Source: Utricularia gibba (lineage: Eukaryota > Streptophyta > Magnoliopsida > Lamiales > Lentibulariaceae). From it: a stretch of 64,000 bases of DNA. The notes under the pieces were generated by a model that had not been told where the DNA came from, did not search any database, and saw only the letters and a list, made by a program, of their open reading frames with translations. A program made the translations under genes and the position numbers. Where the stretch lies: contig NEEC01000018.1 of NCBI GenBank assembly GCA_002189035.1, positions 1,550,001 to 1,614,000 on the forward strand. The letters run 5' to 3'. Below, in pieces: positions 45,314 to 57,402 of this stretch (within the stretch, counting starts at the first letter, position 1; each line of letters opens with the position of its first letter).

Positions 45314-47986
45314 TTAAACAGCCCGGGGCGCATGGAGCTTAGGCTGGAGAGTCTGTGAAACGGCATCAATGAATTCCTCTGTGCTCAAGTAAAACTCTCG
45401 AGAAGCCCTGTAAACATGGCGAGCAGTGAGTACAATCAGTAAACCAGACCGAAAATAGGAGAGATGGGAAAAAACATACTTGGGGCCATGAACTAAGATA
45501 GCGAGGTCTTTCGTCATATTTCCGGATTCTACGGTCTCTATGGATGCAGCTTCCAAGGCATGAGCGAAAAATAAGAGCTCCTCGTTAGAGTCAAGCGTGG
45601 CCCTGGTACAGATGATGTGCAAGTGAAGGTTATCGACAAATTATAGTAGATAAATACTTGTGCATATCAAATTGTTAGCCATGCTGATTGAGAGTACTCA
45701 CCTGTGTGCTAATCCTCGTGTCCAAGCGAATATAGAGGCGATACTGTTGGTACTGGTTTCTTGACCCTTCTGATGCAGTCTGAAGTGTCGGGTTACAGTC
45801 CCATGAGCTGCCTCTGCTTCTAATGTCTTTCCGTCACCAGATAACTACACGGGAAGGGAAGGTTTTATGACGCCAAAGGAGAGGGGGAAGGGGAGATAAG
45901 GTTCACGTGTGAAGACGAACCAGAACCGAGGTCATGAGACCGAGAGATCCAAATCCTGTGAAAGGCATATGTATGTATATAAGCCGAACTATGAACAATG
46001 AATTGGATGACATTTCAAATGAGTACCTTGGGCAAGTAAATCACTTTGTACATCTCCATCATAGTTTTTGCAGGCCCAAACGTATCCACCTTCACTCTTC
46101 ACTGCATACGCGACCATATCATCAATTAACCGATGCTCATACCTGAAAAAGCAGACCAGGACCATATGGATTTCTGTTGATAGAATGGTTGCATTAAGAT
46201 TAGTTTCGTCACAGAGCAGGACCATATGGATTTCTGCTCGAATTTTTCCTTCCATTTTTCTTCGTAAACCTCCTGAAAGATATCCTTAAACCTGAAAGAA
46301 TAATGATAATGGTGGCATGGATACAATGATTGCTAGTCATCACAGGAGATGGTGAAATGTTACGAAGTAGATGAATACAAATCTATCACCTGCCATCATA
46401 CTTCTTTAGAATTGTATTCTTTGTGCTCAAGTACAGAGGCCACTTCTTATTGTAGGCCATTGCCATTGATGATTCCGCAAATGCTCTTATAGACTGGTAT
46501 GTATCACCCGCATTTAGGAAAAATTATAAATCATTGAAAAGAATGTGTAGGATGTAACCTCATTCAGGAAATTACAAGGACCGTAAATAAACTAGTATAC
46601 CTGGTCGATGTTATACATAGCAAGGGCAACTCCTGGTCCTTTAAAATCATACACATCCAATTCTAAAGGTCCACTCCCATTATCTGGTTCTGTGAAGTAT
46701 ACCGAAACATCCTTCTAAGCAATGGATCCTACAGATGTATATTCATGATAATGACAAGCTACAAACTCACCAAAAACAATTTTAAGTTTTCCAGGTCCAT
46801 CTATAAGTGTATCTGTGGCACGGTACTGATCACCAAATGCATGCCTGCCGATGCAGATGCGTTTCTTCCATCCTGCACAACACAACTCAGTCACGACACC
46901 CTAGGTCTGCGCTGAACAACAGGTTTCTATCTTAAAAGCTTTGGAGCAGTGGTTACCAGGAACAATACGGGGAATGTTTCTGCACAAAATAGGCTCACGG
47001 AAAACAGTTCCTACAAAATTTTGGTATCGATGTCATTACAACAGCGGAACTTGTTTCACTAGGCACAAATAATCTAATGATAAATCTGACCATTTAATAT
47101 ATTTCTGATAGTCCCATTAGGACTTCTCCACATGGATTTCAGCCCAAATTCCTTGACTCTCGTCTCATCTGATGAAATATATATTCCATAAAAGAAATAT
47201 TAGTTATGAACTTCTCACTCTCGAGACAGCCAAGAAAAGATAACAACCTGGAGTAATTGTAGCACATTTTATTGCAACATTGTACCTTGAAGAATACATA
47301 TAACATTACAAAAATGTCAAATAACCTCAAAGATCACGTATGTATGCCGTTATGCAACAAATGCTTGTAAGTTCCAAACAAATACCCAGAATAGAAGCAG
47401 AGAAAATAGATGAACTCACTCGAGCGCTGCTTCAGCACTCTCAACGGTAACTTTATCATCCGTGGCATCCCGGTTCAGTATTCCCAGGTCAAAGTACTTG
47501 ATATCCAACTCCAGATTTGGAAGTATCAACTACAGTAGACAAAAGAAACTACGCGAAAAAATGAGGAATAGAATAACAACATCATGAATGAAGAAGATCC
47601 CCGCATCCTCACCTTGTCTTTAATCATTTTCCATATCACTCGCGTCATTTCATCACCTAGAATCAGAGAAAACAACGCGTAAACATCAAAGACTCCTAGC
47701 TTCGTCAACGCAAAGCCCTCAAGCGCTCACCATCCATTTCAACGATTGGATTCTTCACCCGAATTTTCTCAACAGCGGCCGTACCGAAGCATCGGATAGA
47801 ATCATTACGACCGCGACTGGAGAAAGAAAGTCTGTTACCAAAAAAACAGTTACCGCGCAGCTTCAAATCACCGCAATACGCCACTTTAGGGCTAGTACTC
47901 GCGGTATAACACGACGAACTCGTCGCTGCGGCGGCGATGGTCATGGCGGTCGGCCGCAAGCGGTAACTGAGGCGGAGAGCCAACAT
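45314..47986 (-). CDS. ICDH: NADP-dependent isocitrate dehydrogenase, plastid/mitochondrial
   Basis: Fifteen exons: 47731-47986, 47613-47656, 47420-47529, 47248-47285, 47091-47168, 46957-47010, 46771-46872, 46601-46689, 46390-46493, 46223-46291, 46027-46142, 45921-45955, 45702-45844, 45480-45602, 45314-45407. Total 484 residues, close to the 485 of Arabidopsis At5g14590. An organellar presequence of about 70 residues precedes [18 protein letters not shown]. Substrate and metal motifs include [60 protein letters not shown] and [12 protein letters not shown] (NADP site). The enzyme makes 2-oxoglutarate and NADPH. Odd point: just before YEHRLIDD the usual AAGIW is QKSIW, next to a duplicated exon end/donor (see findings). 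Confidence 0.95.
46152..46236. repeat. 25-bp direct repeat spanning an ICDH splice donor
   Basis: Copies at 46152-46176 and 46212-46236 differ at one base in 25 (20 bp exactly identical) with a 60-bp period. The right copy spans the 3' end of exon 10 and its donor; the left copy lies inside the following 80-bp intron, beside the acceptor. Confidence 0.9.
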
Positions 47987-48216
47987 CGGATCTCACTCGA
48001 CGCTGGGTTTATGAAGACTTTGGGGTTTAACGTCTCTAGCGCAAAACCCGGCTTATGCCTGTGAAAATATCCAACATTTTATTTATTTTATGTGTTTTAA
48101 TTTATAATTTGCGTTTATATATAAATTAAAATACAATATTATCCGCCTTCTACAACACTGCGTTTACATGAACCCCAAGAGCACCTGGGAAAAATGCCTC
48201 TTCTGGAACAGAGCCT

Positions 48217-51200
48217 TCACTGGACTCTGTTAGTGCATGTCATGATAGCTGCTTTGAGTTCTTCTTTGCACAGGGAAGTTTGAACAAGCACCTGAGGCAA
48301 ATCACGCAGCTAAATGAGGTTACCTTCAGTCGAAATATATGCGAAAACACGACGACGAACGGAAGTCGAACCTCTTGTACTCGATTCCCAGAACGAGCGA
48401 GAAGTTTATACTGATCTTCAAGCATGGAAGCCATGTATACCTGCCACAGGGAGCTATGCATCATTAGTTTGTGCTTGAAAATATGTCAGCATTCCAGTTG
48501 AGGCTAGCAAAAGATCATCCTTGGCATTTGGTTCATGGTTTTGAGATTCAAAGACTAGACAGGCTATGGACTCAAGAGATTCACCTGAAAAGTTGGTACC
48601 AAACCGGGGCTCAAAAAGTAGCGTCCCTTGGAGACAGAATGGATTCCTTCAAACTGTTCTAGTTCTCTCATAAGTGATTCCACATCAGTCCACTGGTTAA
48701 TCATGAGAAAAAACCAGGATGAGAAACAAGATTGGAAGTGCTATGTTGTTTTGATCATTAGTTCTTTACACTGGACAACCTCAGTATCATTCTCTGCTTC
48801 TTGAAGCCCACCATCGATGGAGCTTTTGTCTCCAATGACAGCTTCCAAGGCCCCCATCAGGGGATCTGGCTGTGACGCAAAAAGAGATAGAGATGGGGCT
48901 CTTTTTCTAGTACTTTTCATTTCATCAAGTGTTTCACAAGGAAAGAATTATGCTATTGCCTTTTAGAAACTTACAGTAACTTCCTTCAGGGACAAAAATA
49001 TTCGTTCAAGTGCAAAATCCAGCTGATAAACCTTGGCCTCAAGAATCTGTTCAGAAAGTAGTTATTTTAGCTACAATTTGAAAGAAACACCACAAAATTT
49101 TGAAAGGAAAAGAGGTGCATGCCTGACCAACTTGGAAGTATGTAGAAGGATCCAAGTTGCCGTCCCAAGAAACCTCTGTCTGATGAATGAGTGCAGGCAC
49201 ACCTTGTACCTAATACATGGATGAACAGAATCACATCAAATAGAGGGCTACTATACAATAAGCAACCCAGATTAACTAAATTTATCACAGGGTAGAAATA
49301 AATTACATCCCCAATGTAGATTTCTGTCTTACCACCACAAAGATACCAAAGTATGTAATTTTTGTAATACAACACTTGACAATATCCCCAACACTTAGCT
49401 GTGCCTGCAGTGAAGATGGATAAATCTTAGAATAACATGCTATCAAAAAGAAAACTACTGTATGCAGTAAGAAAGTATTCCAACCATGAGACCTCTCTTT
49501 CTTTCAACCAATTCTTCTTTCTCCTTCGGTTTAATTGAAAATATTAGCTTGCGCGAATTTCTGTTGGCCAACAGAACACCCACTTTGATTTTCTGTAAAT
49601 AGGGGAAGAATATAAAGAACAGAGAATACAGGTGGAAATCTCGTCTAGAATGGTAATTCTAATCCAACCTGACCAATGAAAGATGATAAGAATTTTTCTT
49701 TCTCAAGGTCATAGATCTTGAGAAGTTCCTCAAGCTTCATATCAGGTGTTACTGTAGCATGGCTGCTATCAACAACTACCCCATCTTCCTCATGCTCCAT
49801 GTTGTCTAGAAGGGCAGTAGCATCATATTTTCCAATCACACCAAGGCTCTGTCTGTAATTTGAAGGGTCTAATCCCTTTTTTCTCAACCATGATTCAAAG
49901 GCCAGGAATTTCCACCTTGCAGATAGATTGCGATAAGGTAAAAATCCTATCAAAGAACCGAATGAAGCCTGAAAACAAAGAGAACTTGAAAATTTCAGAA
50001 TGATACAATGTTAAACAAGGAATTGACACTTGTAAACCTTATAGAAATTTAACGCACTACGAATCCTTTAATACTCGAGCTAATCAGCTCCACGTCAGCT
50101 CTTCCACCGGTTTTAACCAGCTCATCTGCCTTAGCCCAATCATTCTCCTCATTTTCCTGAAAAGAAACAATTAAATAGACTCCTCCAGATAAAGAATGTA
50201 TATAATAACCGCAGGTGATAGAGAACCATGATAGCTGAAGTCCCCACAAATTTTTCAAGTTCTAATGGATACTCCAAACTTTTGTACTTCCCAGAAGAAA
50301 TTCCCTCTCCATTTTTTTGATCTTTTGGTTTCTCATATTGGTCAAATCTGCAACATAGTTTGATGGTAAAATAAATAAAGAGTTACAACTACATATGTTT
50401 AACAAAGCAATACCTTTTGGGCTTTCCCTTTAGAAGAGTATCCATGGGCATTGCAGATGTCATTCTAGCAGGACTGGCGGATTCATATGCTCCCCCAACA
50501 GGCAATGACTGAGTCTGCAATTCTTGAATAGGTACAGAAACACATACATGAAAATGTGGCCTAGTGCATTCAAGATCAAAACAATCTTTAGAGAAATAAG
50601 TCTGATTACCCATTGCAGACGCTTCATCAACTGCTGGGAAAGAATTATCACCATCCTTCTTGCTGGGTTCAGGTCTAATATTTTGAAACTCAGGCTTTTT
50701 CAACAATGTAACATCACTAATCTTCTCCCTCTGCACATCGTTCTGCACTCTAATAGGTGGATTAGGCTTCAAGCCAAGCCTCGAATTCTCATTCATCCCA
50801 TCATCCTCAATAAATCTGCTGGGTTTTCGCAAACTGATATCAGGAGCACGATTGTTACTCTCCTTAGGAGTTCCTTCTGATGGAATGTTAGAGATGCTTC
50901 CCACTGTGTCAAACGATTCACTGCTTGTCTCAAACTTCACTCCCTTTTTTAGACTTGGCCGAACCAAGTTTAAGCCTTGCATCGATGTTTCAGGATTCTT
51001 TCTGCCAGGGAGATCAAATGGAACCTCCTCTATGTCTTCATGCAGTGGTTTTCCCTTCCTTTTCTGTAATAATTTCTCAATTTCCAAATTCGACATGCCT
51101 GGATACAACTTTCTCCCCATCACCTGAAAATCCAAAAACTCTTCTGTACTGACTACATTTCATCGCGTTCCCTATAGCACTAACAATCAACATGAAAGTA

Positions 51201-51426
51201 AGTTTACCTTTGCCATAGTGAGCTTGGGGTTTTCTCCAATCATTCTTCCAAACTTGAGTTCCATTCGATCCCACTCATCAAGATCTGGCTCATCTTTGGA
51301 AGCAAAAATCGAGATTTTTCTGGGTTTTCGAGACGGGGGATTCAACGTAGATAACCTACGGGAATGAGAGAGGGGCTGCTTGAAGAACTGAATCGGAGAC
51401 GAGCTACTGATAGTGAAACCATCCAT
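48217..51426 (-). CDS. PTAC10: pTAC10, S1-domain subunit of the plastid RNA polymerase (PEP) complex
   Basis: Thirteen exons: 51208-51426, 50414-51123, 50227-50347, 50058-50156, 49669-49968, 49485-49592, 49333-49404, 49123-49209, 48975-49046, 48780-48869, 48585-48692, 48372-48440, 48217-48291; 709 residues. A transit-like N-terminus precedes KDEPDLDEWDRMELKFGRMIGE. After a long variable region (exon 2) come S1-like RNA-binding sequences: GFVASFGSLIGFLPYRNLS (about 380-395) and a clear S1 fold at about 520-595 (LSVGDIVKCCITKITYFGIFV, then GVPALIHQTEVSW). PTAC10 is a PEP-associated protein needed for chloroplast gene expression. The intron after exon 8 has a GC donor. Two G-boxes lie 107-122 bp upstream of the ATG. 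Confidence 0.94.
49120..49123 (-). other. GC-AG splice donor in PTAC10
   Basis: Exon 8 ends GGTCAG at 49123 and the intron begins GCATGC. The next exon (49046) continues in phase with the conserved ILEAKVYQLD, and no usable GT gives the same frame. GC donors are about 1% of plant introns. Confidence 0.85.
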
Positions 51427-52365
51427 TTGCCGATGAAATGAAACCGGAGTTCATGAGAATCCTCAGCATTTATCCGTCTTTTTCCTTTTAATTCATTTCT
51501 CAAAATTGAAGAATCATCATGGCACGTGCTCGCACGTGATGTACGGATTAGGGAGAGAAATTTTCCGGTGATCGGGGAAAGAAACCGGCGTTGTCCAAGA
51601 AGAATTGAACCATGGATCGGCGCTTCCTCCCTTGTAAGATTCGATTCCATTGCCCATTTGAATCAAGCCAAATCGGTGTTTTGTATTTGGCGCAGGGTTT
51701 TGTTAACTGGGAAATCTGTAGCATTTAGGCTTTCATGTAAAGATGCGTTCTTTGGAGGGTATCTCCCTTTTTCCTATATTGCGAATTTGCTATGGAGTAT
51801 TACCATTTCGCTATCTGCATGACATTGAAAATAGTCATAAGATTGCAGAGTTCCTATGCCCATACTTGGAATGCTAGTTACCTTTCTGGATGGATTGTTT
51901 CGACAAAACATGCAGTGTTGGGATAGTGTGACAATAGAAGGCCAACTGTAGTAACACACCGGTATCAGCTACTAAGAGGGAAGCACTATCCGAGAGAGAA
52001 GAGATTGGATGTACTGTCCACAGGAAGGTACATTCTCAAAATGCGTTTGGAAGGTTTGCTTTATCAGCCCTGATAATTCTCCCCTTTTGATTGTTATAGC
52101 AGAATTCTATATGCATGAGCTAGAATGCCGACTGCAAAAACATGGGACAGGCTCCTTACATCAGTTTGTTGTTTTATTTCTGCAACAGAAAGAAGAAATC
52201 ATGACTCCTAACTTGGTTTTGGTAATATGATAAGCTGATCCCTTTTTGGAAAGGATTGTTTCTAAATCTTACACGTTTTCATCAATGCGGCTGTTTTTAG
52301 TGATACATCAACACTTTAGACATCTCTACCTGCGCCTGTATTTCGTGGATCATCTCTGGTTGTCA
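51427..52365. other. PTAC10 upstream region and ARM gene 3' region
   Basis: About 940 bp. The left part is the PTAC10 promoter. The rest has open frames without recognisable sequence and probably includes the 3' UTR of the armadillo-repeat gene. Confidence 0.45.
51533..51548 (-). promoter_or_regulatory. paired G-boxes upstream of PTAC10
   Basis: GCACGTG repeated directly, with CACGTG cores at 51533-51538 and 51543-51548, exactly 10 bp apart. G-boxes are bound by HY5 and PIF factors in light-regulated genes, which would suit a chloroplast biogenesis gene. Inferred from motif and position only. Confidence 0.5.
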
Positions 52366-53598
52366 TCATGTTCTCAGTTTTGCTAGCATCTCCTTCACCG
52401 TTTGAATTGTGGAGCCACTCCTTCCTTCATATTCTATCTGGCTCATAACTTGTTCTAATTGCACCTTCTTTGAATGATGTGACCTTGAGTTTCCACCTTT
52501 GTGGCCATCTCTAAGCAGGCGGAGCAATGCTTTTGCTTTGTCTCTTCCATGCTTTGTGCCATCCACGCTCAGTTGGAGTAGTCCCGGCACTGCTCCTTCC
52601 TTTAGAATCACCCCTTTATATCTCTCCGTGCAGCTCTGGCATACCAGCATAAGAATCACCACAGCGTGCTCCTTGCACGCCCTCGTTCCATCCTCGACTG
52701 CCTCAACCAATGCACGGATCATGGCTTGGGATTCTGATACCTGTATTGTTTTTCAATATTCAAGGTGCGTCAGCTTCTTCCCTCCATCCTGAAAGTTGGA
52801 AAACAGGAAAGGTATGCTTTTTCACCTTTTGCAGGGCTACATTTGATACAGAAACGATGGATTCAAGCAAGGCTATTGCCTTCTCCACCAATGCAGAGGA
52901 TTTCTCACTTCCAAGAATCACATGTTCTAACACAGTCACACCTCCAGAATCCGCAACCAGGGGAAATTCTGGTGCAGTGGATAGGTTTTGCAGAGTAGAG
53001 ATTATATCAAGCTTCACCTGATCACTGATGCTATTACCAGGAGAGAACTTGGAGAGCAGGAGCTGAAACAGAAACTGAACCACCCCAGATGACACGATAA
53101 TCGGCTTGTTCTCTGAGCAAGAAGAAAGTATTAGCAAAGCTCCCATAGCATGCTCCAGCAATGATTCATCCTGCCACTGAATGATCTTCAGAACAGCTGG
53201 TATGGCTCCACACTTCGCTATACATAACTTGTTCCTGCAAATATCACATGAAAACCATTATCTTTTCCCCTAGTCATTGTATCTGTATATTCTATCAGAC
53301 ACAACCTTTCACTGCCGCATGCAAGATTGAGCAGAGCAAAGAGTCCAGCCTCAGCACACTCATAGTCATTTACAGCAGCAAGCAGGGAAACCAGGGGAGG
53401 CACAGCTCCCTTTTCGACTAGTTTTCGTCGCTGCTTCGTATCGAGTTTTCCAATCTCTCTGGCTGCCACTATCCGATCTTCTCTTCCACCATTTACGAGT
53501 GCTTCCACCATGGCCACTTCCATTGCTTCTTCTCCTCGAGGTTGTTCCAACAAAATGGTAGCTGGGGTGGTAAATGCAGCAACGGATTGCTTCTGCAT
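52366..53598 (-). CDS. armadillo (ARM) repeat protein without U-box
   Basis: Three exons (53306-53598, 52826-53234, 52366-52740), 358 residues. Repeated ARM helices are visible: RRKLVEKGAVPPLVSLL, EAGLFALLNLACGSERNKLCIAKCGAIPAVLKII, LEHAMGALLILSSCSENKPIIVSSGVVQFLFQLL, EHAVVILMLVCQSCTERYKGVILKEGAVPGLLQL. The sequence resembles the ARM half of plant U-box E3 ligases, but no U-box lies upstream in this gene. It therefore fits the stand-alone ARM family (At5g14510-like). The role is probably protein-protein binding; partner unknown. It diverges from LPE1. Confidence 0.88.
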
Positions 53599-54369
53599 AA
53601 TGCAAAGGGCGCGACTTTATACTTGAAGAGATCAAAGATCAGATCTTTTCCCCTTTTCGTTGTTTGAATTAGAAGCAACGCACCTTCTTCTTCCTTAGTT
53701 TTCAACCGAATCCAATTTCCCTCTTTGGGCGCAAAACCGTTGGGAAGTTAACGGGTACTTCTCCGTATCTAACCAAACGGCCATGAGTTTGGAATTTGTG
53801 ATTTACACAATATTATTTATTTTAAATATTTATTAGATATTATTTTATTGTTAATTTAGAATATTTTTAAGTGATCATATATGTGCATCATAATAAAATT
53901 ATTATTCTCCAAACAAAAAAAATTATAAAATAAGAATGGATACATGTTTAAAGTATTTTTAAAAATAATTCTTGTAGAATAGATATTTAAAATATAATAA
54001 AATTAAAATTAATTTTTTAATAGTAAGTGAGATAAATATTTTAAATTTATTTTATTAAATCAAGAATTAGTTTTTTTTAGCAAATAATTAATTTTCCAAA
54101 AGGTGATTAAATATTGGATAATGATTGTAATCCTGAAATTGGGCCGACGCCCAATGAGTCCAAATTTTAAGGCCCAATAAGATTGGTACGGAATGATTTG
54201 AATGGCTGTAAAACTTTTCATCATATCCAGCTGGTTTGAGCTTCTGCTTATTCGAGGTTCGAGTTCCATGTCCTGGACTCTGGAGATTGGAAATTCGTCA
54301 CCGAGTTTGATCTTGGTGGGAGGATTTGGATTCTCGAATTCCTATTCTCGGTATTGATATTGAGAAAAA
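53599..54369. other. divergent promoter region, ARM gene / LPE1
   Basis: About 770 bp. 53800-54130 is highly AT-rich. Core promoters of both genes should lie at the edges; no gene seen. Confidence 0.5.
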
Positions 54370-56454
54370 ATGCAAGCTTTTGCTGTTGGCCGTGAGTGTG
54401 GGTGTATGCATTCTTCGTTGATACCTGGTTTTGATTTGGAAGTACTGTCGGTTACTTCATTTGGGGATTCAGGAAAAGTGTTATCAAGATGTTTCGGCGG
54501 TTTTCGAAGTGGGTGTTGCAGGAAACTTGAGTTGAAAGGCAAATTGTTTCCTGTTTATCGAATGGGTTGCGTTGGTTTGTTGTCGAATCCGAAGAAAGGT
54601 TCTCTTGCTTCGTTTTCCTTGACATGGGCAATGGAGACGCTTTCCGTTTCCACCGGTTTGAATGATGAAGAATCACAGTCAGGCCGAAAAGATGATTCCC
54701 AAAGAAGTGATGTTGCGTGTTTGGATGATAGGGATGTTGAAGGGGAAGGTGGGGAAGATTCTGGGACTGGGGATTCTGCTAGAATTGATGTCCGTGCGCT
54801 TGGGATGAAGCTGCAGACTGCTCAAACTGCTGATGATGTTGAAGAACTTCTTGGGGGTAACATCATCCTTCCCCTGCAGGTTTATTCAACTGTGATCTGT
54901 GGTTTGGGAAGGGAAAAGAAGCTAGAATCAGCAATGGCGGTTTTTGAATGGCTTAGGAGAAAAAGAAAAGATACTGATGCTTCCTTAAAGCCGAATCTCT
55001 TCATCTACAACAGCCTTTTGGGGGCAATGAAACGAGCAGAAAAAGCTGATCATGTTGAGGAGCTAATGGTAGATATGGCAGCCGAGGATGTTCATCCGAA
55101 CGTTGTGACATTCAACATTTTGATGGGGATTTACATAGAGCAAGGAGAAGAACTGAAGGCTGTTGAGCTTTTTCATGAGATGCAGATGAAAGGTATAGCT
55201 CCTTCTCCTGCATCTTATTCTACTGTTTTGAATGCTTATCGTAGAATGGAGGATGGATTTGGGGCCTTGGCGTTTTTTGTGGAGACAAGAAAACGCTACT
55301 GCAATGGTGAAGTTGTGAAGGGAGATGATGGAGAATGGGATTATGAATACCCCAAGCTTGAAGATTTCACCATCCGTATTTGCTATCAAGTGATGCGGCG
55401 TTGGCTTGTGGGAAAAGAGAATTTGAGCACTGAGGTGATCAAACTTCTGAAAGAAATGGATAAGTCTGGATTGGCACTGGATCGTGAGGGCCTCGAAAAG
55501 CTTATATGGGCGTGTACACAGCAAGAACACAGTGCTGTGGCTAAAGAACTGTATCTTAGGATTAGGGAAATGGACATGGAAATCAGCTTATCTGTCTGCA
55601 ACCATGTGATATGGTTAATGGGGAAGGCTAAGAAATGGTGGGCAGCCTTGGAAATCTATGAGGATATGTTGGACAGAGGGCCAAAGCCAAACAACATGTC
55701 GTATGAACTGATCGTTTCCCATTTCAACATTCTGCTTACTGCAGCAAGAAAGAAAGGAATCTGGAGATGGGGAGTGAAGCTTCTCAACAAAATGGAGGAA
55801 AAAGGTCTGAAACCAGGCAGCAAGGAATGGAACTCTGTCCTCCTCGCCTGTTCCAAGGTTGCTGAACCCTCAGCCGCCATTGAGATATTCAACAGAATGG
55901 TTGAAAACGGAGAAAAGCCAACGATTATCTCCTACGGGGCGCTTCTCAGTGCTCTAGAGAAAGGAAAGCTTTACGATGAAGCCATTCAAGTATGGAAACA
56001 CATGAAGAAAATGGGAGTTGAGCCAAATCTATATGCTTACACAATCATGGCTTCTGTTCATGCTTGCTTGGGAGAATTCGAGATTGTGGATTCCATCATC
56101 AGGGAAATGTCCAGCTTTGGAATTCAGCCAACAGTTGTCACATTCAACGCCATAATCAGTGCTTCTGCAAGGACAGATCGTGGGAGTTCAGCATATGAAT
56201 GGTTTCAGCGTATGAAAGCCCAGAACATAGCTCCCAATGAGATCACCTACGAGATGCTGATCCCGGCTCTGGCAAAAGATGGGAAGCCAAGGCTCGCATA
56301 TGAACTGCATCTGAGAGCTCTGAATGAAGGCCTCAGGCTTTCGGCCAAAGCCTATGATGCCGTCATTCTATCAGCAGAAATGTTCGGTGCTACAATAGAC
56401 GCCGGCGCGCTCGGCCCCCGGCCACCCAAAACTGTACGATCCAGGCAAGCCTGA
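54370..56454 (+). CDS. LPE1: chloroplast PPR protein LPE1
   Basis: Intronless, 694 residues. The N-terminal 80-90 residues are Ser/Gly/basic-rich like a transit peptide. About ten P-class PPR motifs follow: LFIYNSLLGAMKRAEK, VVTFNILMGIYIEQG, MSYELIVSHFNILLTAARK, TIISYGALLSALEKGKLYDEA, NLYAYTIMASVHACLG, TVVTFNAIISASARTD and EITYEMLIPALAKDG. Distinctive blocks (LDREGLEKLIWACT, WLMGKAKKWWAALEIYED, GIWRWGVKLLNKMEEKGLKP) match recalled At3g46610 (LOW PHOTOSYNTHETIC EFFICIENCY 1), which binds psbA mRNA and supports D1 synthesis. An internal ATG (MGCVG) is possible, but the longer form carries the targeting-like leader. Confidence 0.88.
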   Translation: MQAFAVGRECGCMHSSLIPGFDLEVLSVTSFGDSGKVLSRCFGGFRSGCCRKLELKGKLFPVYRMGCVGLLSNPKKGSLASFSLTWAMETLSVSTGLNDEESQSGRKDDSQRSDVACLDDRDVEGEGGEDSGTGDSARIDVRALGMKLQTAQTADDVEELLGGNIILPLQVYSTVICGLGREKKLESAMAVFEWLRRKRKDTDASLKPNLFIYNSLLGAMKRAEKADHVEELMVDMAAEDVHPNVVTFNILMGIYIEQGEELKAVELFHEMQMKGIAPSPASYSTVLNAYRRMEDGFGALAFFVETRKRYCNGEVVKGDDGEWDYEYPKLEDFTIRICYQVMRRWLVGKENLSTEVIKLLKEMDKSGLALDREGLEKLIWACTQQEHSAVAKELYLRIREMDMEISLSVCNHVIWLMGKAKKWWAALEIYEDMLDRGPKPNNMSYELIVSHFNILLTAARKKGIWRWGVKLLNKMEEKGLKPGSKEWNSVLLACSKVAEPSAAIEIFNRMVENGEKPTIISYGALLSALEKGKLYDEAIQVWKHMKKMGVEPNLYAYTIMASVHACLGEFEIVDSIIREMSSFGIQPTVVTFNAIISASARTDRGSSAYEWFQRMKAQNIAPNEITYEMLIPALAKDGKPRLAYELHLRALNEGLRLSAKAYDAVILSAEMFGATIDAGALGPRPPKTVRSRQA

Positions 56455-57402
56455 TCTCCACCGGAGGTCATACTCCATGTATATGAGAACTCAAGAATTG
56501 TAAAAAAACAAAGAGCTCAACAACAGGGAGGGTGAACATTTTGATTTGATAGTTCAATATCTAATCGATTATTTAATTTGGCTCTAATGACATCTAGTAA
56601 CGGTCTACACTTATACAATATAGTTAGTTTTGAATATCTAATCTTCATGAATTTATTTTATTTCTTAAAAAGTTATTTCATGAATTTATACAATATAGTT
56701 ACTCATTTTGAAGAAAATGAGTAAAATACATCTTCTCACTCGTTTGTTGTTTTCATGAAATGTCATCTTATTCTATCATTAACATGAGAATGCGTTTGAT
56801 TCTGATACCAAATATCATGACCCATATTCATTTTGTATGATATTATCTACTTTGTACATTTAATCTTAATAAATTTATGTTTTCTTATTTTGAGGAAAAA
56901 AACCTTATACATAATTAGGAGTATCCATTTTATTTAATTACATCCCCTTCTTTATTTGTAAATAATGTAGAATATCGTAACAAAACGCTTGACCCTACAT
57001 ATTTTGGGTTCGAAAATATAAATAATATACATTTTACATCATTCTATCATACTAACATATTTTAGAAATCATAAATCGTCTTCATGTCAAGATGGAAATC
57101 CTGAATCATAACATTTCAATACAATCATTATCGATAACAAAATAGTATCGATTTTGTATAATGAATTTTCTATTATTTTAATAATTAAAAATCTATTTTT
57201 CAAAAAATATTTCTTAAAAAGTGATTCTAATAACTGTATTTGATAAAAAAAAATATTTCTATAGCGATGGGGCCCGCAGCCGGCGATGCATCACTGACGT
57301 AATTGATTGAAGCGGCGTCTCCTCTCCGGAGTCGCTGTTCGGCGGAAGTTGATCAGCGGGCGACGGATTTCCTCGTTAGGCTGGTCAGCCACGTAAGGTG
57401 AG
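56455..57402. other. gap between LPE1 and DUF971 gene
   Basis: About 950 bp, AT-rich to about 57260, then a GC-rich promoter/leader of the DUF971 gene. No gene seen. Confidence 0.5.

Noticed and set aside
46157-46163. Use of the second copy of the ICDH donor as the main splice site
   Set aside because: It would leave an intron of only 20 bp, too short for plant splicing, although the frame would be kept.
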